A DNA stretch of 64,000 nucleotides from Ianthella basta (GCA_964019415.1 OZ025882.1:754501-818500); one strand, 5' to 3'. Positions 1-12,711 are shown, numbered from the stretch's first letter. Notes: generated by a model from the letters alone, not told the origin. Translations and numbers: made by a program.

Positions 1-3000
1 TCTTGTAGAACAACACCTCAGGAGCCGTCCACTTGATATGGAGCCTCCTGCCTGCTTTTACTGTGTAGTAGTCCTCCTCACTGAGGTCTCGAGTCATTGC
101 AAACCCAGACAACTTATAGTGAAAATGGACAATTCAGTAGATAATGTCATGCAGTATTCTTGTTACTTCAGGTACTCCGTACACAATGTATTGCGATAAC
201 AAACATCTTCCCACTCTTCCCCACTGCATTCGTCTTTACCTTACAATTGAGTTCCTGGTCCAACAAGATGTTCCTTGCAGCAATGTCTCTGTGGACAAAG
301 GACTTACCAGCCAGATATGACAGACCCTCAGCCACCTGGCGACAGAACTTGAGCAGTGTGGTGGAGAGGGCTGGGTGAGTAGCACTGGATTGGTGAACCC
401 TGTCATATGCATCAATGCAGGAACACACTTCAGCATTGACTCACTGTTAGTGCATAAACAAAGCACCACCCTCCAAACACACAGTCGACACAGCATATAC
501 AGTACAGCTAAACCATGTATCCCCAGGTATAGTGTGTACTAAATGGTCAAGAGTTGGAGGTTTGCGCAGGTTAGAGGTATGCGCGTAACATATACACTTT
601 ACCACCTCAACAACAGCAGCTGGCATCACATACTGTAAGTAGGAACACATGAACAGAGCTAGCATTGAATGCACTTAGTTTAAGAACGGCCAAACCTACT
701 CTTGTCTCAGGTTGAGCAAGTGGCTACTCAGATCTCCACTTAGACGCTCCATCACCATCATACTCTGCACAGTTTATGAGAATTGTGGTGAATAACAATC
801 CAAATGCAAACAAGCCTCAGAACATTAGATATGGATAGCAGTGTACAATTACAACTAGTTGAAAACCTACCGGCTCACTCACAGTGACCACTCCCACCAG
901 ACGAACAATGTGTCTGTGTCTAAACTGTCCCAAGATGGCTGCCTCCTGTAGCAGCTTCACCCTCTCCTCCTGAGGAGCTCCCTTCTTCACCAACTTCACT
1001 GCCACATCCACTTGACCATGTAGAGTTTGCAGTTCTCCTTTGTACACCTCACCAAACTGTCCTGCCCCCAGCTGGGATGACATGGTCACACCAGAGGGCA
1101 GGATCTCCTTGTACATGTGCTGAGACATTTGTGAGTAGATGTCATCCTCTGTAGAGTGTGGTTCCCAGTATGTGTCTACTTCAGTTGATATATGAACAGT
1201 TTCATACAAAGCAACGGAACTGGGATTGACCTTCAGGGAGGAGGTGAAAAGTTTCATTCAATGTATGTTGTACACCAAATGGTAGAGTACCACATCTTCA
1301 CTCACAGAGCTGTTAGTCACAGAGGGTGTGTGGTATTCTGCCCCTACCCCTAGCCTCCTCCTTTCTGCCTGCAACAGTAAGTGTGAAACGATGCGCTAAA
1401 CATTCACACTGTGCGTTTCATGTACTGTCCACTTTCATGATCAGCTGTGATGTAGTGTGCTCACCTCAGATGGAACCACACCATATATGGGCAGCTCTGC
1501 AGGTACCTTCTAATTGAGTTATAACACAAAGGAGGAAACTAGATATACAACTGAAAGAGACAACTGTTTATGTAGTATAGCATATAGTTTACATATTCAC
1601 ATACATTGTTTCATTACACATGGTGAATATGTTTATAGTCAATCACATGAATACATCGATAGCATGCATGCACCTTCTGCTGTAAACATGTTATATAAAA
1701 CACTTGCAGCTGTTTGTTATAAAAACGTGTACAATGTAAACAAGTACACATTTGCATGTAGAAGCTATTAAATGCTCGAGAGATAGCTGCAAATGACCCA
1801 AGGACACTGCAGCTAAATATATACCATTTTAAGTATACCGTAGCAGATGGTGTTTAATTAGTGGAATGGCAGATGCTCACATGCCTGTTGTTATTAGAAT
1901 TTGTGTGGCAATCCATGCCTTGTTCCATTACTGCATTCACGTAATCACTTTTGAATTGCAATAGTGGATATAATATGGTAGTGAAACTTACTACAATTAT
2001 ATAATTATTTGGAGTTAGCCTACAACTACATATACAGCCACACAGCAGCTGAGCCATATGAGATGAGTATATAATTTAGGTAGAAACCTTTTTCAGTTGA
2101 AAGCTGTGTACATCTTGTTCTGGTGTGACAATGGAGCAGTAAGTGTCAGTCCCACCATCTGTGAGTGGTACAAAATTTAATTTTGCCAAATGGAGTGAGA
2201 CATCCAATACTCCCATGCATTTGTTACAGCAATGGTACACACACATGCAATTTAAGAGTGACTCCAGGTGTACGGTCATGCTCACGTTGAGGTATGATCT
2301 CAGATTCATTGTTGGCTTCAGTACTCAATTCTCCATTGGCTGTTCTCTCAACATGCACACCTTCGCTGTGCCTGAGTTCATTTGGTGCTGAGCACACTGT
2401 GTCATACATGTGGGCACCTGCATGTATAAATGTACACAGTACAGCATATATACCAATATATGTAAGACCTGCATGGAATTGTAGCCAAGCACACCTTCCA
2501 GTGGTGTTTGATGCTTCGTTCGCAGCCTGCAAGCTATAATGACAGCTACTGTGACCACTGCTGTCACTGTAAGGACAATGACAATCACCACCACCACTCC
2601 AGCCACCAATCCAGCCATGACTGGTGGAGGGTTGGTATCTGAGGAAGGGCCTGCATTCACTGGCCCACAGTTCACTGCAGAAAAAAGCAGTAACTGTTAG
2701 ATATTGTATTGCCCTACAGTACCATGTGTACCTGCCTGCATACCTTCAACACTAACAATGGGAGAAGCACTGACTCTGTTGCTGCTGGCAGTCATGAGAT
2801 TTGCTGCAGAACTGTTGTAGGTGTGGTATGTGTGTGTGTTCCCTGCTGTACTAGTTGCATATATCTGAAAGAAAAAGCCTGGGTTTGGTCCAGGAGTGAA
2901 GCCCAGAACATCACCAGATGAGAAAGGGATGGGCTCATCCACTGCCACTGATGCAGTTGCTAGTGTGTTGTATGTAACTGAAACAGTTGCTGTAAAGTTG

Positions 3001-3722
3001 GCTGCAATTCTGAACCTATCTCCTCCTGATGGTCTCCACACCTGCAGTATGTTGATGCAGCCTTGTACTGTACCTGTGTAATCACCTGGTGGTACACCTA
3101 GTTCACCACCACCACAAGTCCCACCAAGATGAAATGCTGTTATGAGTCCACTGTCATTGAACTGAAGTGATGGTATGAGGAGTTGTAGACTCTGAAGAAT
3201 TGGAGTGCCTGAGGCTGTCACTTCTCCGAACCCAGATGTACAACCTCCTCCTGTAATAAGTAAGAGGTTTCAATGCTATAGGCAAAATGAAAGGGGGCAG
3301 GCGTCCAGGCTTGAGTCCCCACTCTGAAGCTCAGCCCCATGCAAAAATGTAATAAGATTGATACTGTGGATCATGGAGCCCCCCTACCCCCCCTCCCCCC
3401 ACGCCACACACACTGTTAGGAGCTGCCGCCACCCTTAAAACATACGTACCGCCCCGTACGAAGCTGCGACGCGTATCGATGCCGTCGGCAACTCCAATGG
3501 CAGTGTTCTGAATGGCAGTTCCTCACACTAGTAGTTGTTAGTGCAGTAGGCCTCCCTGCTCAACTTTGTTTCCAACTTTCCTCCCCCCCCCCTCGCAGTA
3601 TTGAATCACATGGACAAGCCAAACCACTCACCTTCATCTTCTTGTGCCACTATTCCAAGGAACATGCACCAGAAGCAGCAAAGGGAGAGGAGAACAACAG
3701 ATCTTTCGCAAGTCGAACTCAT
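1..3722 (-). CDS. Copy 1: receptor tyrosine kinase-like gene, predicted pseudokinase, 3' end off the window
   Basis: Single-pass membrane receptor with a degenerate tyrosine kinase domain. Exons in transcript order: 3632-3722 (signal peptide, [14 protein letters not shown]...), 2744-3250 (ectodomain), 2495-2674 (TM helix), 2286-2417 (JM, MYDTV), 2088-2158 (JM, TYCSIV), 1465-1509 (JM, PIYGVV), 1306-1368, 883-1230 (N-lobe with GAGQFGEV loop and VAVK lysine), 700-764 (hinge), 240-384 (HRDIAARN loop), 1-112 (activation segment, partial). I chose the splice sites as GT/AG pairs that keep the frame; all phases match, 1-1 for the front exons and 0-0 for most kinase exons. The DFG motif reads SGFA, so the metal-binding Asp is missing, while HRD and the ATP lysine remain. 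The hinge exon is one residue shorter than in copy 10. The C-lobe end and tail lie beyond position 1. I see no frameshift or stop. Expression and catalytic loss are inference. Confidence 0.82.
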
Positions 3723-3930
3723 ATCAAGCTCCTTTCTAGTCAGGCGTCGCGTGACATTCCTGATCCGATCGCAATGGACGCACCAGACACGCAGGAAGTT
3801 GAGACAAGACGACAGTGACTTCCGGGAGGCCCCGCACGTACAGCTATGAGAAAAATGACATTTACATACGGCATGGCATTTGCATGTCCAGCTAAAGTGG
3901 AAGACAGTGCATAGATTAAGAGATTTTGAA
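3723..3930 (-). promoter_or_regulatory. Putative promoter of copy 1 with ETS-like and octamer motifs
   Basis: The block upstream of the copy 1 start codon is shared with copies 3, 5 and 11, and in part with 7, 8 and 10. It contains ACTTCCGG (3818-3825), the core of the ETS/GABPA site, about 100 bases from the ATG, and ATTTGCAT (3878-3885), the POU octamer. Copies 3, 5 and 11 keep both motifs; 7, 8 and 10 keep the ETS-like site. Motif identity is seen; promoter function is inferred from position and conservation. Confidence 0.4.
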
Positions 3931-4096
3931 GTAATTCATAACCAAAACTAAAGATGACAAGAGTTTATCTGGAATCCTATACAAGCTATCTAAGTACATA
4001 GCTACCCAGGGCACAGCTAAGCATGATGGTATATATGTTGTGTACAGTGGGAGGACCTCCTCAAACTATGTATGCCATTTGTGCAGTTTAATTGCA

Positions 4097-4515
4097 CCAA
4101 TGTTTGCAGGGGATGCCGTATTCCCCGGTGAAGTTCACTGGGGCACTAGATGCCTAACATTTGCAGGGAATGCCGTATCCCCTGGTGAAGTTCACTGGGG
4201 CACTAGATGCCCAATGTTTGCAGGGGATATTGTATTCCCCGGTGAAGTTCACTGGGGCACCAGATGCATAATGTTTGCAAGGGATGCCGTATTCCCCGGT
4301 GAAGTTCACTGGGGCACTAGATGCCCAATGTTTGCAGGGGATATTGTATTCCCCGGTGAAGTTCACTGGGGCACCAGATGCATAATGTTTGCAGGGGATG
4401 CTGTATTCCCCGGTGAAGTTCACTGGGGCACAGATGCCCAATGTTTGCAGGGAATGCCGTATTCCCCAGTGAAGTTCACTGGGGCACCAGATGCCCAATT
4501 TTTGCAGGGGATCCA
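4097..4515. repeat. 57-bp minisatellite, about 7 units
   Basis: Tandem units of 57 bp with consensus core GTATTCCCCGGTGAAGTTCA followed by CTGGGGCACCAGATGCCC. Some units are 56 bp (GGCACAGATG instead of GGCACCAGATG). Because 57 is a multiple of three, long open frames appear on both strands, but there is no start context or conservation that supports a protein. The array lies between the fossil tail exon of copy 2 and the promoter of copy 1. Related arrays are at 10,941, 18,612 and 52,814. Confidence 0.95.
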
Positions 4516-4904
4516 GATGCCATCACCCACAAACTATCCTGCCAGTTGGTATGCTGTGTATTACGTATACTCAAATCCTTAAAGTAGTGTACCATATCTG
4601 TAGTGAAATGTACCATTACGTCTTTACTCTCTTACAAACTGTTCCCATAATGGTATGTTGTGTACTGCATGGTTGGAGTGAACATCACACTGCAAAAGGG
4701 TGTGCTCACTGTGGCAAACAATTCACACCAATTTTGGGTGTGATCGTCACTCCCCATATTTAACAGTGCACAAGTAATAATGACTACCAAGTAAGTTAAT
4801 GTTTTTTTCAGTGCAGTTTTAGTTGTGTTGGGCAGCACTCATTCACTTGTGTACAACACTACTCTAGCTAAGAGTTGACCCAGTTCACACTTTACACAGT
4901 ATGC

Positions 4905-5410
4905 TGATACATGGTTTGAAGGTCTTCGTAGAGTGCAGTGCCCTCTTCAAGAGGTGCACCCAACTCTGCTGCACAGGGGGATGAGTGACCCACATATAGT
5001 GTGTGGACAGAGCTGCTGCATGGTGTCTAATGGAGTGGCAGATGCTCACATGTATGTTGTTGTTAGTATAAGAAATCATGTGAGAAGCCACTCTTCCAAT
5101 ACTGCATCTACACAATCACTTACAAAGTGCAATAATGAAGGATATATAGATAACCTGTACGTTTATACTTACTATGATTATAATATATTTGGAGTTATCC
5201 TACAACTACACATCCACACAGCCGTATGAGTAATTTAGGTAGAAACCTTTTTCAGTCAAAAGCTGTGTGCATCTTGTTCTGGTTTGACAATGGAGCAGTA
5301 AGTGTGTAAGCATGTCTTCCTTCGTCCAGGCAAGGAGAGACCCTTCACTGGTTTGTGTGAGAGTGCAGTGAAGAGCACTGGCCTCTGGCCTCAAAGTGTG
5401 CTGAGGATTC
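4905..5410 (-). pseudogene. Fossil kinase tail exon split by a JM-exon fragment (copy 2 unit)
   Basis: Positions 5311-5410 and 4905-4983 match the two halves of the copy 10 tail exon (40,179-40,368; [12 protein letters not shown] and [11 protein letters not shown]). Between them sit about 327 bp that match the JM region of the kinase copies: part of the TYCSIV exon plus its downstream intron (compare 38,770-39,080). The splice phase of the tail exon (2) does not fit the preceding NPxY exon (1), so it is not coding here. The same chimera is found at 12.2, 19.3 and 54.0 kb. Confidence 0.8.
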
Positions 5411-5482
5411 CTACAACACAGTGGAACACAGAACAATGGACATGTACATGTATCTTAATAAAATTAACAAAAGTTATTATTA

Positions 5483-5622
5483 CTACTCAGGTTTTGTAGC
5501 ACAATCGCCATATATGGTTACTCCCATAAGGTCAAGCATGTAGCGCACTTCCTGTTTGAGACCATGCCCAGCCACTTCTGTGCATGTTGTAGCAAGATGA
5601 GCTGTGTGCTCCTTCCATGCAC
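5483..5622 (-). other. Possible short terminal exon shared by kinase-less units
   Basis: A short open frame ending in a TAG, encoding a stretch with QEVRYMLDLMGVTIYGD. It is shared with 12,784-12,915 and 19,837-19,968, and in altered form with 27.8 kb and 54.6 kb. In the 12.8 and 19.8 kb copies a CACAG acceptor gives a clean 44-codon phase-0 exon. No upstream exon with a matching phase was found, so this may only be duplicated intron. Confidence 0.2.
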
Positions 5623-6185
5623 TGCAAATATATAGCTAGCTATACTATAGCTATGTGGTTGTTAATCTTTGCATGCTGTGCATGGCGTAATTGTGTTCAA
5701 TATCCAACCTGGCATTCAACTGCTTTTTTTTCATCATACACGATCAGTGCAAAGCAAAGAAAATGTACGTGTCTAATTCATTCACACCCTGATCAACTCA
5801 TCAGCTGGATATCCATGAACAAATCATATAAATCATGCATGTATCCAGCACCGTTAACCAGCGCTTTGTATATGCAATGTGCATTAACATTCTCATGCAG
5901 CTTTCAATGTATATACAGTATATGACATGATGCATGCAGCCCTAACATATTAACATGAAGCAGCAGACTTTCCTACCCAATACGATTGATGGTGTAATTA
6001 CATGCATGAAAGATTAAATGATTAAATGTAATCACAGTCATCACTACATGGGGCTGCAGTAAAGAACAAACACATTCAGTGATTCATGTACAAACAGTGT
6101 CATTGTGACGTCATGCATGATTGAATTAACTGTACATTGTATTAAGGTGTCACATTCATTATACATTACATGCAGTTCACGTCCT

Positions 6186-6958
6186 CTAACCAGCCAATCT
6201 AATTTCACTATTACATGAAATTGTAAGGATTGTCTCACCATCAGTGATTGCTGGCACAGCTGAGTAGCATGGGTTTGGCTCCATTGACACAACCTCTTCC
6301 ATTGCAGTGTAAGAGGGGTTCTCCTGCATAACCACAACTGTACTTGCTTGAGGAGAAACACCTACATACAGCAAACATAGATAGCATAATGAAATCTACA
6401 CACTGAACGACTGTGCCCCCTGCCTTCTCCAGGTGATTCCCCTACAGTTGAGACACACATGCAAGCAGAGCCCAAATCTTGCATTGCTTGCATGGTTACA
6501 CATGCACTTATATAGCATGTGCACAGGAAGATTATTGCTTCTCATGAGCGCAATCAGCTGTGCTCTTTATGTACCAAATGCAGTCACAGTAAAGTTGCAC
6601 ATCATAAAGTGCCATTGTTATATACTTGTCTGCCAACATCCATTGGGCAGCCTTATAGCACCTACTGCATGCACACTATACATGGTACACACACATGCAA
6701 TTTAAGAGTGACTCCAGGTTTATGGTCATGCTCACATCGAGGTACGGTCTCAGATTCATTATTGGCTTCAGTACTCAATTCTCCATTAGCTGTTCTCTCA
6801 ACATGCACACCTTCACTGGGCCTGAGTTCATTTGGTGCTGAGTACACTGTGTCATACATGTGGGCACCTGTATGTATAAATGTACACAGTACACATGTAC
6901 ATATGCACACACACATGTATGCACACACACATGTACACACATACACACACACACACAT

Positions 6959-7005
<47 letters not shown>

Positions 7006-7794
7006 CACACGTACACACACACACACACACCTTTCTTTGTCTTGCGCTGTGAGTGGATCAGACTCCTAATGTGGTATGTGATGGCAGCAGCTACAACAAG
7101 CACTGTGACGACAATCACCACCACTCCACCTACCACACCAGCCACCATTTCAGCCATGATTGGATTAGTATTATTGGGATCACGAAGACAATCCACTGCA
7201 GAATGGAGCAGTATCTGCTGTACACAATACACCACAAAGTTTAATACACTGTCTACATGCGTTGTATGCATACCTACCTTCCACACAAAGGATGGGAGAA
7301 GCACTAACTCTCCTGCTGCTTGCAGTTATGAGCTCTGTTGAATAGCTCCCATAGGTGCAGCATGTGTGTGTGCTCCCGGCTATACTGGAGGAATCTGTGA
7401 AATATAGGGTAGACACTGCATATCTGAAAGGACAAGTCATGCAAGTGTGTACCAAGATATTGGTATCATCAGAAAGGATATGTGCTCATGCAACATCATC
7501 ATCTTTCAGTTGCATTCACGATATATAGTTTTTACGGGTCAATGACATGCTAACTTCTCTCAATACAGTCAGCAATGTTATTAAACTGGCTAGCTATTGT
7601 CCTTCAGCCGCCGCGCTGAGATGCTTGCACAGCACACACATTCTCGCCTTCAGCAACACTCAGGGTCCACATAAGGGGTAGCTAGCTATATTAAAACAGC
7701 ACCAGTGTAGCTACCCACCTTGCGCCATGGCTCGTAGGTGCCACAAGTAGCAGAGAGAGACAAGCAAAATGACTAGGCCTCTTTCGCAACACAT
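6186..7794 (-). pseudogene. Copy 2: kinase-less receptor copy with truncated ectodomain
   Basis: Exons: 7719-7794 (signal peptide of a second type, MCCERGLVILLVSLCYLW), 7278-7423 (only the last third of the ectodomain, to SASPILCVE), 7031-7195 (TM helix, rich in V/A), 6736-6867 (JM, MYDTV), 6239-6361 (JM with NPSY and NPCY). The signal exon ends in phase 1 but the ectodomain piece opens in phase 2. Its apparent acceptor TTTCAG corresponds to coding sequence inside the full ectodomain exon, so about 110 residues are missing and the frame is probably lost. If the final donor is read through, the frame ends at 6186. No kinase exon follows. Nearly identical to copy 4. Confidence 0.65.
6890..7030. 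repeat. (CA)n/(ACGC)n microsatellite at a splice donor
   Basis: CA and ACGC repeats on the + strand. On the coding strand the TM exon of copy 2 ends AAGAAAG at 7031 and the very next bases are the GTGTGT of this tract, so the repeat supplies the splice donor. Confidence 0.95.
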
Positions 7795-8020
7795 CTCAAC
7801 CAATCAATTTCGCCCGCCTGTCCTGATTGATGCACCATGCAGTCTTGAGCAGGAATTTATAACATCAGACATATCCGCGAAGCGTCCGGTTCGCATGCCA
7901 GTGCATGATAAACTTGCCGTGAAATTCGATCCCCATTGAAGCGCCTCACGTACCTCAGTCAGCTCTTGTTCTCATCACGTTCTAACCGCAAACAATAGTT
8001 CGTAAAATTATTCGCGGGTG

Positions 8021-8189
8021 AGTACAGCAGATTTATGTAACCTTGCAACAGTTCCCACACCATGGGCAGCCGTTACCTAGGATAAGGACTGGTACTGTAC
8101 ACAACTGTTATATGTCACCCTGTTCGTATCCTAGGTAACGACTACCCAGGTATGGGAACTGTTGTAAGGTTGCATAAAACCGCTGTACT
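8021..8189. mobile_element. Foldback (MITE-like) element
   Basis: About 65-bp imperfect inverted arms (AGTACAGC...TAACCTTGCAACAGTTCCCA and its complement) around a loop of roughly 40 bases, 169 bp in all. It has no coding capacity. The same element sits at 15,673-15,841, at the equivalent place in the duplicated unit. Confidence 0.7.
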
Positions 8190-9313
8190 GTCAGCTGAGT
8201 GCGGAGTAGCATGCAGAATAGCACCGCAGCTTTCTTTAGCTAGCTTCAACGACTGCTGGCATCTACAACGTGGTTCTGTACATGATGTGTGAATGTGTGT
8301 GCGAATGGAGGAGGGACGAGATTGGGGGAGATGAAGTATACGGGTGTGTATTAGAATAGACATTCAAGCTGTAGGGGTCATTAGTATTAGCTCAACTCAA
8401 TCCTAGCTGAAAAGTACATTGTACATGAAGTGGAAAGTGCGAATAACTGCTCTGACACTAGTGACTAAGGGAGTACACAACATAGCTTTCAATATGTGAA
8501 TCACAGCTCTGGGAGTGGATCAATAGCTAGCTACTGTACTTTTGGAGTGCCTCTAGTGTCACTGGTAAAGTATGTATACAGTTTAATCTATATACAGTTC
8601 AGTGTTGTTCAATTCACAATCTCATTCAAAGACAACCACAGTATACTGTACTTTGCATGTAATTGCATCCACAGAAGTAGACAAATACTGGGGACCACAT
8701 GCACTCATCAGAGAATGACATCTACTGACAAATCTCAAAACATACGTACCAGGACAATATGTGTCCCTAGCTACAAGTAGACTCACTTGGAGGTAAGATA
8801 TAGGATAATCAAAGGATCTAACAGATTGTGCCTCGCTGAAGGGTATGGAGTGGAATTGCAGAGTTCTTATGGTATTAGCTATGCGGCAGTACAGTCAGTG
8901 AAGAAGAAAGTTCATCAAGGCAATAACTGGTTAATGGTAGTGCTGCTGTATAGAACGTATACAGCATCGAACATGCAGTTCACAAACTAGCACGCTGTTC
9001 CATTGGGAACACTGTTGGGGTAGCTGAGTAGACCTGATCCAGCTACATTACTGTACTACCGCAGTTTGAGCTATTGTATGCAAAACTGTATTGTCAGGTG
9101 AACATACGTGATCCAGCTACGTGACGTCTTTATTGCCCACTCACGTGAGCTGCATCGCTGTAGCGCTGGAACTATGTGGTTAGCCTACTAAAGCCCTCCC
9201 TCCCTCCCACCCCACGTACATAGCTAGTCAGGCCTATATTTGACCCTTAATTATATCGAGAGGCTGGGCACGTGACCTACTTGTGTAGCGTGCTTGTAAA
9301 TGTGGCACAGTAC
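8190..9313. other. Intergenic stretch upstream of copy 2
   Basis: No exon of the receptor family and no other gene was recognised. It holds an 8-bp E-box palindrome TCACGTGA near 9143 and a CRE-like TGACGTC near 9121, both also present in the duplicate near 16.8 kb. Function unknown. Confidence 0.5.
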
Positions 9314-10599
9314 TCAATTCTTCATGGGCTGTTCTCTCAACATGCACACCTTCGCTGGGCCTGAGTTCATTTGATGCTTTGTTCGCAGCTTGCAAGCTAT
9401 AATGACAGCTACTGTGACCACTGCTGTCACTGTAAGGACAGTGACAATCACCACCACCACTCCAGCCACCCATCCAGCCATGACTGGTGGAGGGGTGGAG
9501 CCCGAGGAGGGGCCTGTATTCACTGGCCCACAATTTGCTGCAGAAAGAAGCAGTAACTGTTAGATACATTGTATTGCACTACAGTACACCATGTGTACCT
9601 GCCTGCATACCTTCAACACTAACAATGGGAGAAGCACTGACTCTGTTGACTCCTGCAGTGCTGAGTTCTGCTGCAAAGCTGTTGTAGGTGTAGTATGTAT
9701 GTGCGTTCCCTGCTTTACTGGTGGCAGCTATCTGAAAGTAAAAGCCTGGATCTGGTCCAGGAGTGAAGCCCAGAACATCACCGGATGAGAAAGGGATGGG
9801 CTCATCCACTGCCACCGATGCAGACACTGGTGTGTTGTATGTAACTGAAAGAGTTGCTGTAAAGATGGCTGCAATGCTGAACCTATCTTCTCCTGATGCT
9901 CTCCACACCTGCAGTATGCTGATGCAGCCTTGTATCGTACCTGTGTAATCACTTGGTGGTACACCTGGTTCACCACCACCACAAGTCCCACCAAGATAAA
10001 ATGCTGTTATGCGTCCACTGTCATTGAACTGAAGTGATGGTATGAGGAGTTGCAGACTCTTATGAATTGGAATGCCTGAGGTTGTCACTTCTCTGAGCCC
10101 AGATGTACAACCTCCTCCTGTAATAAGTAAGAGGTTTCAATGCCATATATAGGCAAAATGAAAGGGGGCAGGCGTCCAGGGTTGAGTCCCCACTCTGAAG
10201 CTCAGCCCCATGCAGAAATGTAATAAAATTGATATTGTGGATCATGGAGCCCCCCCCCCCCCCCACGCCACACACACTTTTAGGAGCTGCCGCCGCCCTT
10301 AAAACATACGTACCGCCCCGTACGAAGCTGCGACGCGTATCGATGCAGTCGGCAACTCCAAGGCAGTGTTCTAAATGGCAGTTCCTCACACTAGTAGTTG
10401 TTCGTGCAGTAAGCATCCCTGCTCAACTTTGTTTCCAACTTTCCTCCGATGCTGACACCCCCCCCCCCCTCGCAGTATTGAATCACATGGACAAACCAAA
10501 CCACTCACTTTCATCTTCTTGTGCCACTATTCCAAGGAACGTGCACCAGAAGCAGCAAAGAGAGAGGAGAACAACAGATCTTTCGCAAGTCGAACTCAT
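9314..10599 (-). CDS. Copy 3: intact kinase-less receptor with short tail (decoy-like), 273 aa
   Basis: Three exons: 10509-10599 (signal peptide), 9611-10117 (complete ectodomain), 9314-9537 (TM helix plus tail). The lengths 91, 507 and 224 sum to 822 bases with matching phase-1 introns, giving an uninterrupted 273-aa protein. The TM exon has lost its donor: TKHQ runs straight into sequence from inside the next JM exon (MNSGPAKVC...), in a different frame, and stops about 20 residues later. The product would display the ectodomain on the membrane without a kinase or the tyrosine motifs. This suggests a decoy or dominant-negative receptor, which is inference. An ETS-like motif lies upstream. 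Near-identical in structure to copy 5. Confidence 0.75.
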
Positions 10600-10735
10600 A
10601 TCAAGCTCCTTTCCTGATCCGATCGCAATGTACGCACCAGACACGCAGGAAGTTGAGACAGTGACTTCCGGGAGGCCCCGCGCGTACAGCTGTGAGAAAA
10701 TCACATTTATATGTGGAATGGCATTTGCATGTCCA
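10600..10735 (-). promoter_or_regulatory. Putative promoter of copy 3
   Basis: ACTTCCGG at 10664-10671 (about 65 bases from the ATG) and ATTTGCAT at 10723-10730, as in copies 1, 5 and 11. Function inferred. Confidence 0.35.
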
Positions 10736-10940
10736 GCTAAAGTGGAAGACAGTGCATAGATTAAGAGATTTTGAAGTAATTCATAACCTAACTAAAGATG
10801 ACAAGAGTTTATCTGGAATCCTATACAAGCTATCTAAGTACATAGCTACCGAGCTAAGCATGATGGTATATAACATATATATGTTGCATACAGTGGGAGG
10901 ACCTCCTCAAACTATGCATGCCATTTGTGCAGTTTAATTG

Positions 10941-11812
10941 CACCAATGTTTGCAGGGGATGCCGTATTCCCCGGTGAAGTTCACTGGGCACCAGATGCCC
11001 TATGTTTGCAGGGGATGCCATATTCCCCGGTGAAGTTCACTGGGGCACCAGATGCCCTATGTTTGCAGGGGATGCCGTATTCCCCGGTGAGGTTCACTGG
11101 GGCACCAGATGCCCTATGTTTGCAGGGGATGCCCATTTCCCCGATGAAGTTCACTGGGGCACCAGATGCCCAATGTTTGCAGGGGATGCCGTATTCTCTG
11201 GTGAAGTTAACTGGGGCACCAGATGCCCAATGTTTGCAGGGGATGCTGTATTCCCCTGTGAAGTTCACTGGGGCACTAGATGCAACTAAAACTGTATGTT
11301 TGCAGGGGATGCCGTATTCCCCGGTGAAGTTCACTGGGACACTAGATGCCCAATGTTTGTAGGGGATGCCCAAATCCCTGGTGAAGTTCACCAGATGCCC
11401 AATATTTGCAGGGGATACCATATTCCCCGGTGAAGTTCACTGGGGCACCAGATGCACGATGTTTGCAAGGGATGTCGTATTCCCCGGTGAAGTTCACTGG
11501 GGCACCAGATGCACGATGTTTGCAAGGGATGTCGTATTCCCTGGTGAAGTTCACTGAGACACTAGATGCCCAATGTTTGTAGGAGATGCCCAAATCCCCG
11601 GTGAAGTTCACCAGATGCCCAATATTTGCAGGGGATACCATATTCCCCGGTGAAGTTCACTGGGGCACCAGATGCCCTATGTTTGTAAGGGATGCCATAT
11701 TCCCCGGTGTTGTTCACTGGAGCACCAGATGCCCAATGTTTGCAGGGGATGCCGTATTCCCTGGTGAAGTTCACTGGGGCACCAGATGCCCAATGTTTGC
11801 AGGGGATCCGGA
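10941..11812. repeat. 57-bp minisatellite, about 15 units, with 220-bp higher-order repeat
   Basis: Same family as 4097-4515. A shortened unit (GAAGTTCACCAGATGCCC, lacking CTGGGGCA) recurs 220 bp apart (near 11,366 and 11,586), showing a duplicated multi-unit block. It lies between the fossil tail of copy 4 and the promoter of copy 3. Confidence 0.95.
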
Positions 11813-12206
11813 TGCCATCACCCACAAACTATCCTGCCAGTTGGTATGCTGTGTACTACGTATACTCAAATCCTTAAAGTAGTGTACCATATGTCTGTAT
11901 ATAGTGAAGTGTACCATTAAGTGCTTACTCTCTTACAAACTGTTCCCATAATAGTATGTTGTGTACGCATGATTGGAGTGAACATTACACCGCAAAATGA
12001 TGTGCTCACTGTGGCAACCAATTTACACCAATTTTGGGTGTGATCGTCACTCCCCATATTTAACAGTGCACAAGTAATAATGACTACCAAGTAAGTTACT
12101 GTTTTTTTCAGTGCAGTTTTAGTTGTGTTGGGCAGCACTCATTCACTCGTGTACAACACTACTCTAGCTAAGAGTTGACCCAGTTCACACTTTACACAGT
12201 ATGCTG

Positions 12207-12711
12207 ATACATGGTTTGCAGGTCTTTGTAAAGTGCAGTGCCCTCTTCAAGAGGTGCACCCAACTCTGCTGCACGGGGGGATGAGTGACCCATATATAGT
12301 GTGTGGACAGAGCTGCTGCATGGTGTCTAATGGAGTGGCAGATGCTCACATGTATGTTGTTGTTAGTATAAGAAATCATGTGAGAAGCCACTCTTCCAAT
12401 GCTGCATCTACACAATCACTTACAAAGTGCAATAATGAAGGATATATAGATAACCTGTACGTTTATACTTACTATGATTATAATATATTTGGAGTTATCC
12501 TACAACTACACATCCACACAGCCGTATGAGTATATTTAGGTAGAAACCTTTTTCAGTCAAAAGCTGTGTGCATCTTGTTCTGGTTTGACAATGGAGAAGT
12601 ATGTGTGTAAGCATGTCTTCCTTCGTCCAGGCAAGGAGAGACCCTTCACTGGTTTGTGTGAGAGTGCAGTGAAGAGCACTGGCCTCTGGCCTCAAAGTGT
12701 GCTGAAAATTC
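12207..12711 (-). pseudogene. Fossil tail exon split by JM fragment (copy 4 unit)
   Basis: Same chimera as 4905-5410: tail-exon halves flank a JM-exon/intron fragment with the same junctions, so the rearrangement predates the 7.65-kb duplication. Confidence 0.8.

Noticed and set aside
4097-4515. Possible CRISPR array
   Set aside because: The repeats are directly adjacent without unique spacers, the unit is 57 bp, and the context is an animal gene array.
4040-4582. 180-codon open frame with repeated GEVHWGTRC-type peptide units
   Set aside because: It is the 57-bp minisatellite read in frame. All frames are open because 57 is a multiple of three, and the other arrays contain 56-bp units that break the frame.
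4905-5410. Insertion in the tail exon as a normal intron
   Set aside because: No GT/AG pair fits the junctions, and the inserted sequence matches a JM exon and intron of the same family.
6239-6361. ITIM-type motifs in the cytoplasmic tails
   Set aside because: The tyrosine contexts (NPSYTAM, NPCYSAV, HMYDTV, LPIYGVV) do not satisfy the S/I/V/L-x-Y-x-x-I/V/L rule at the -2 position. They fit NPxY or YxxV/L/I types instead.
8021-8189. Hairpin as a terminator or ncRNA gene
   Set aside because: This is a eukaryotic locus. The 65-bp arms and duplication with the unit fit a foldback element better.
9763-9948. Plus-strand frame starting [13 protein letters not shown], found in every copy
   Set aside because: Antisense shadow of the ectodomain exon. 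Its conservation follows from the minus-strand coding sequence.
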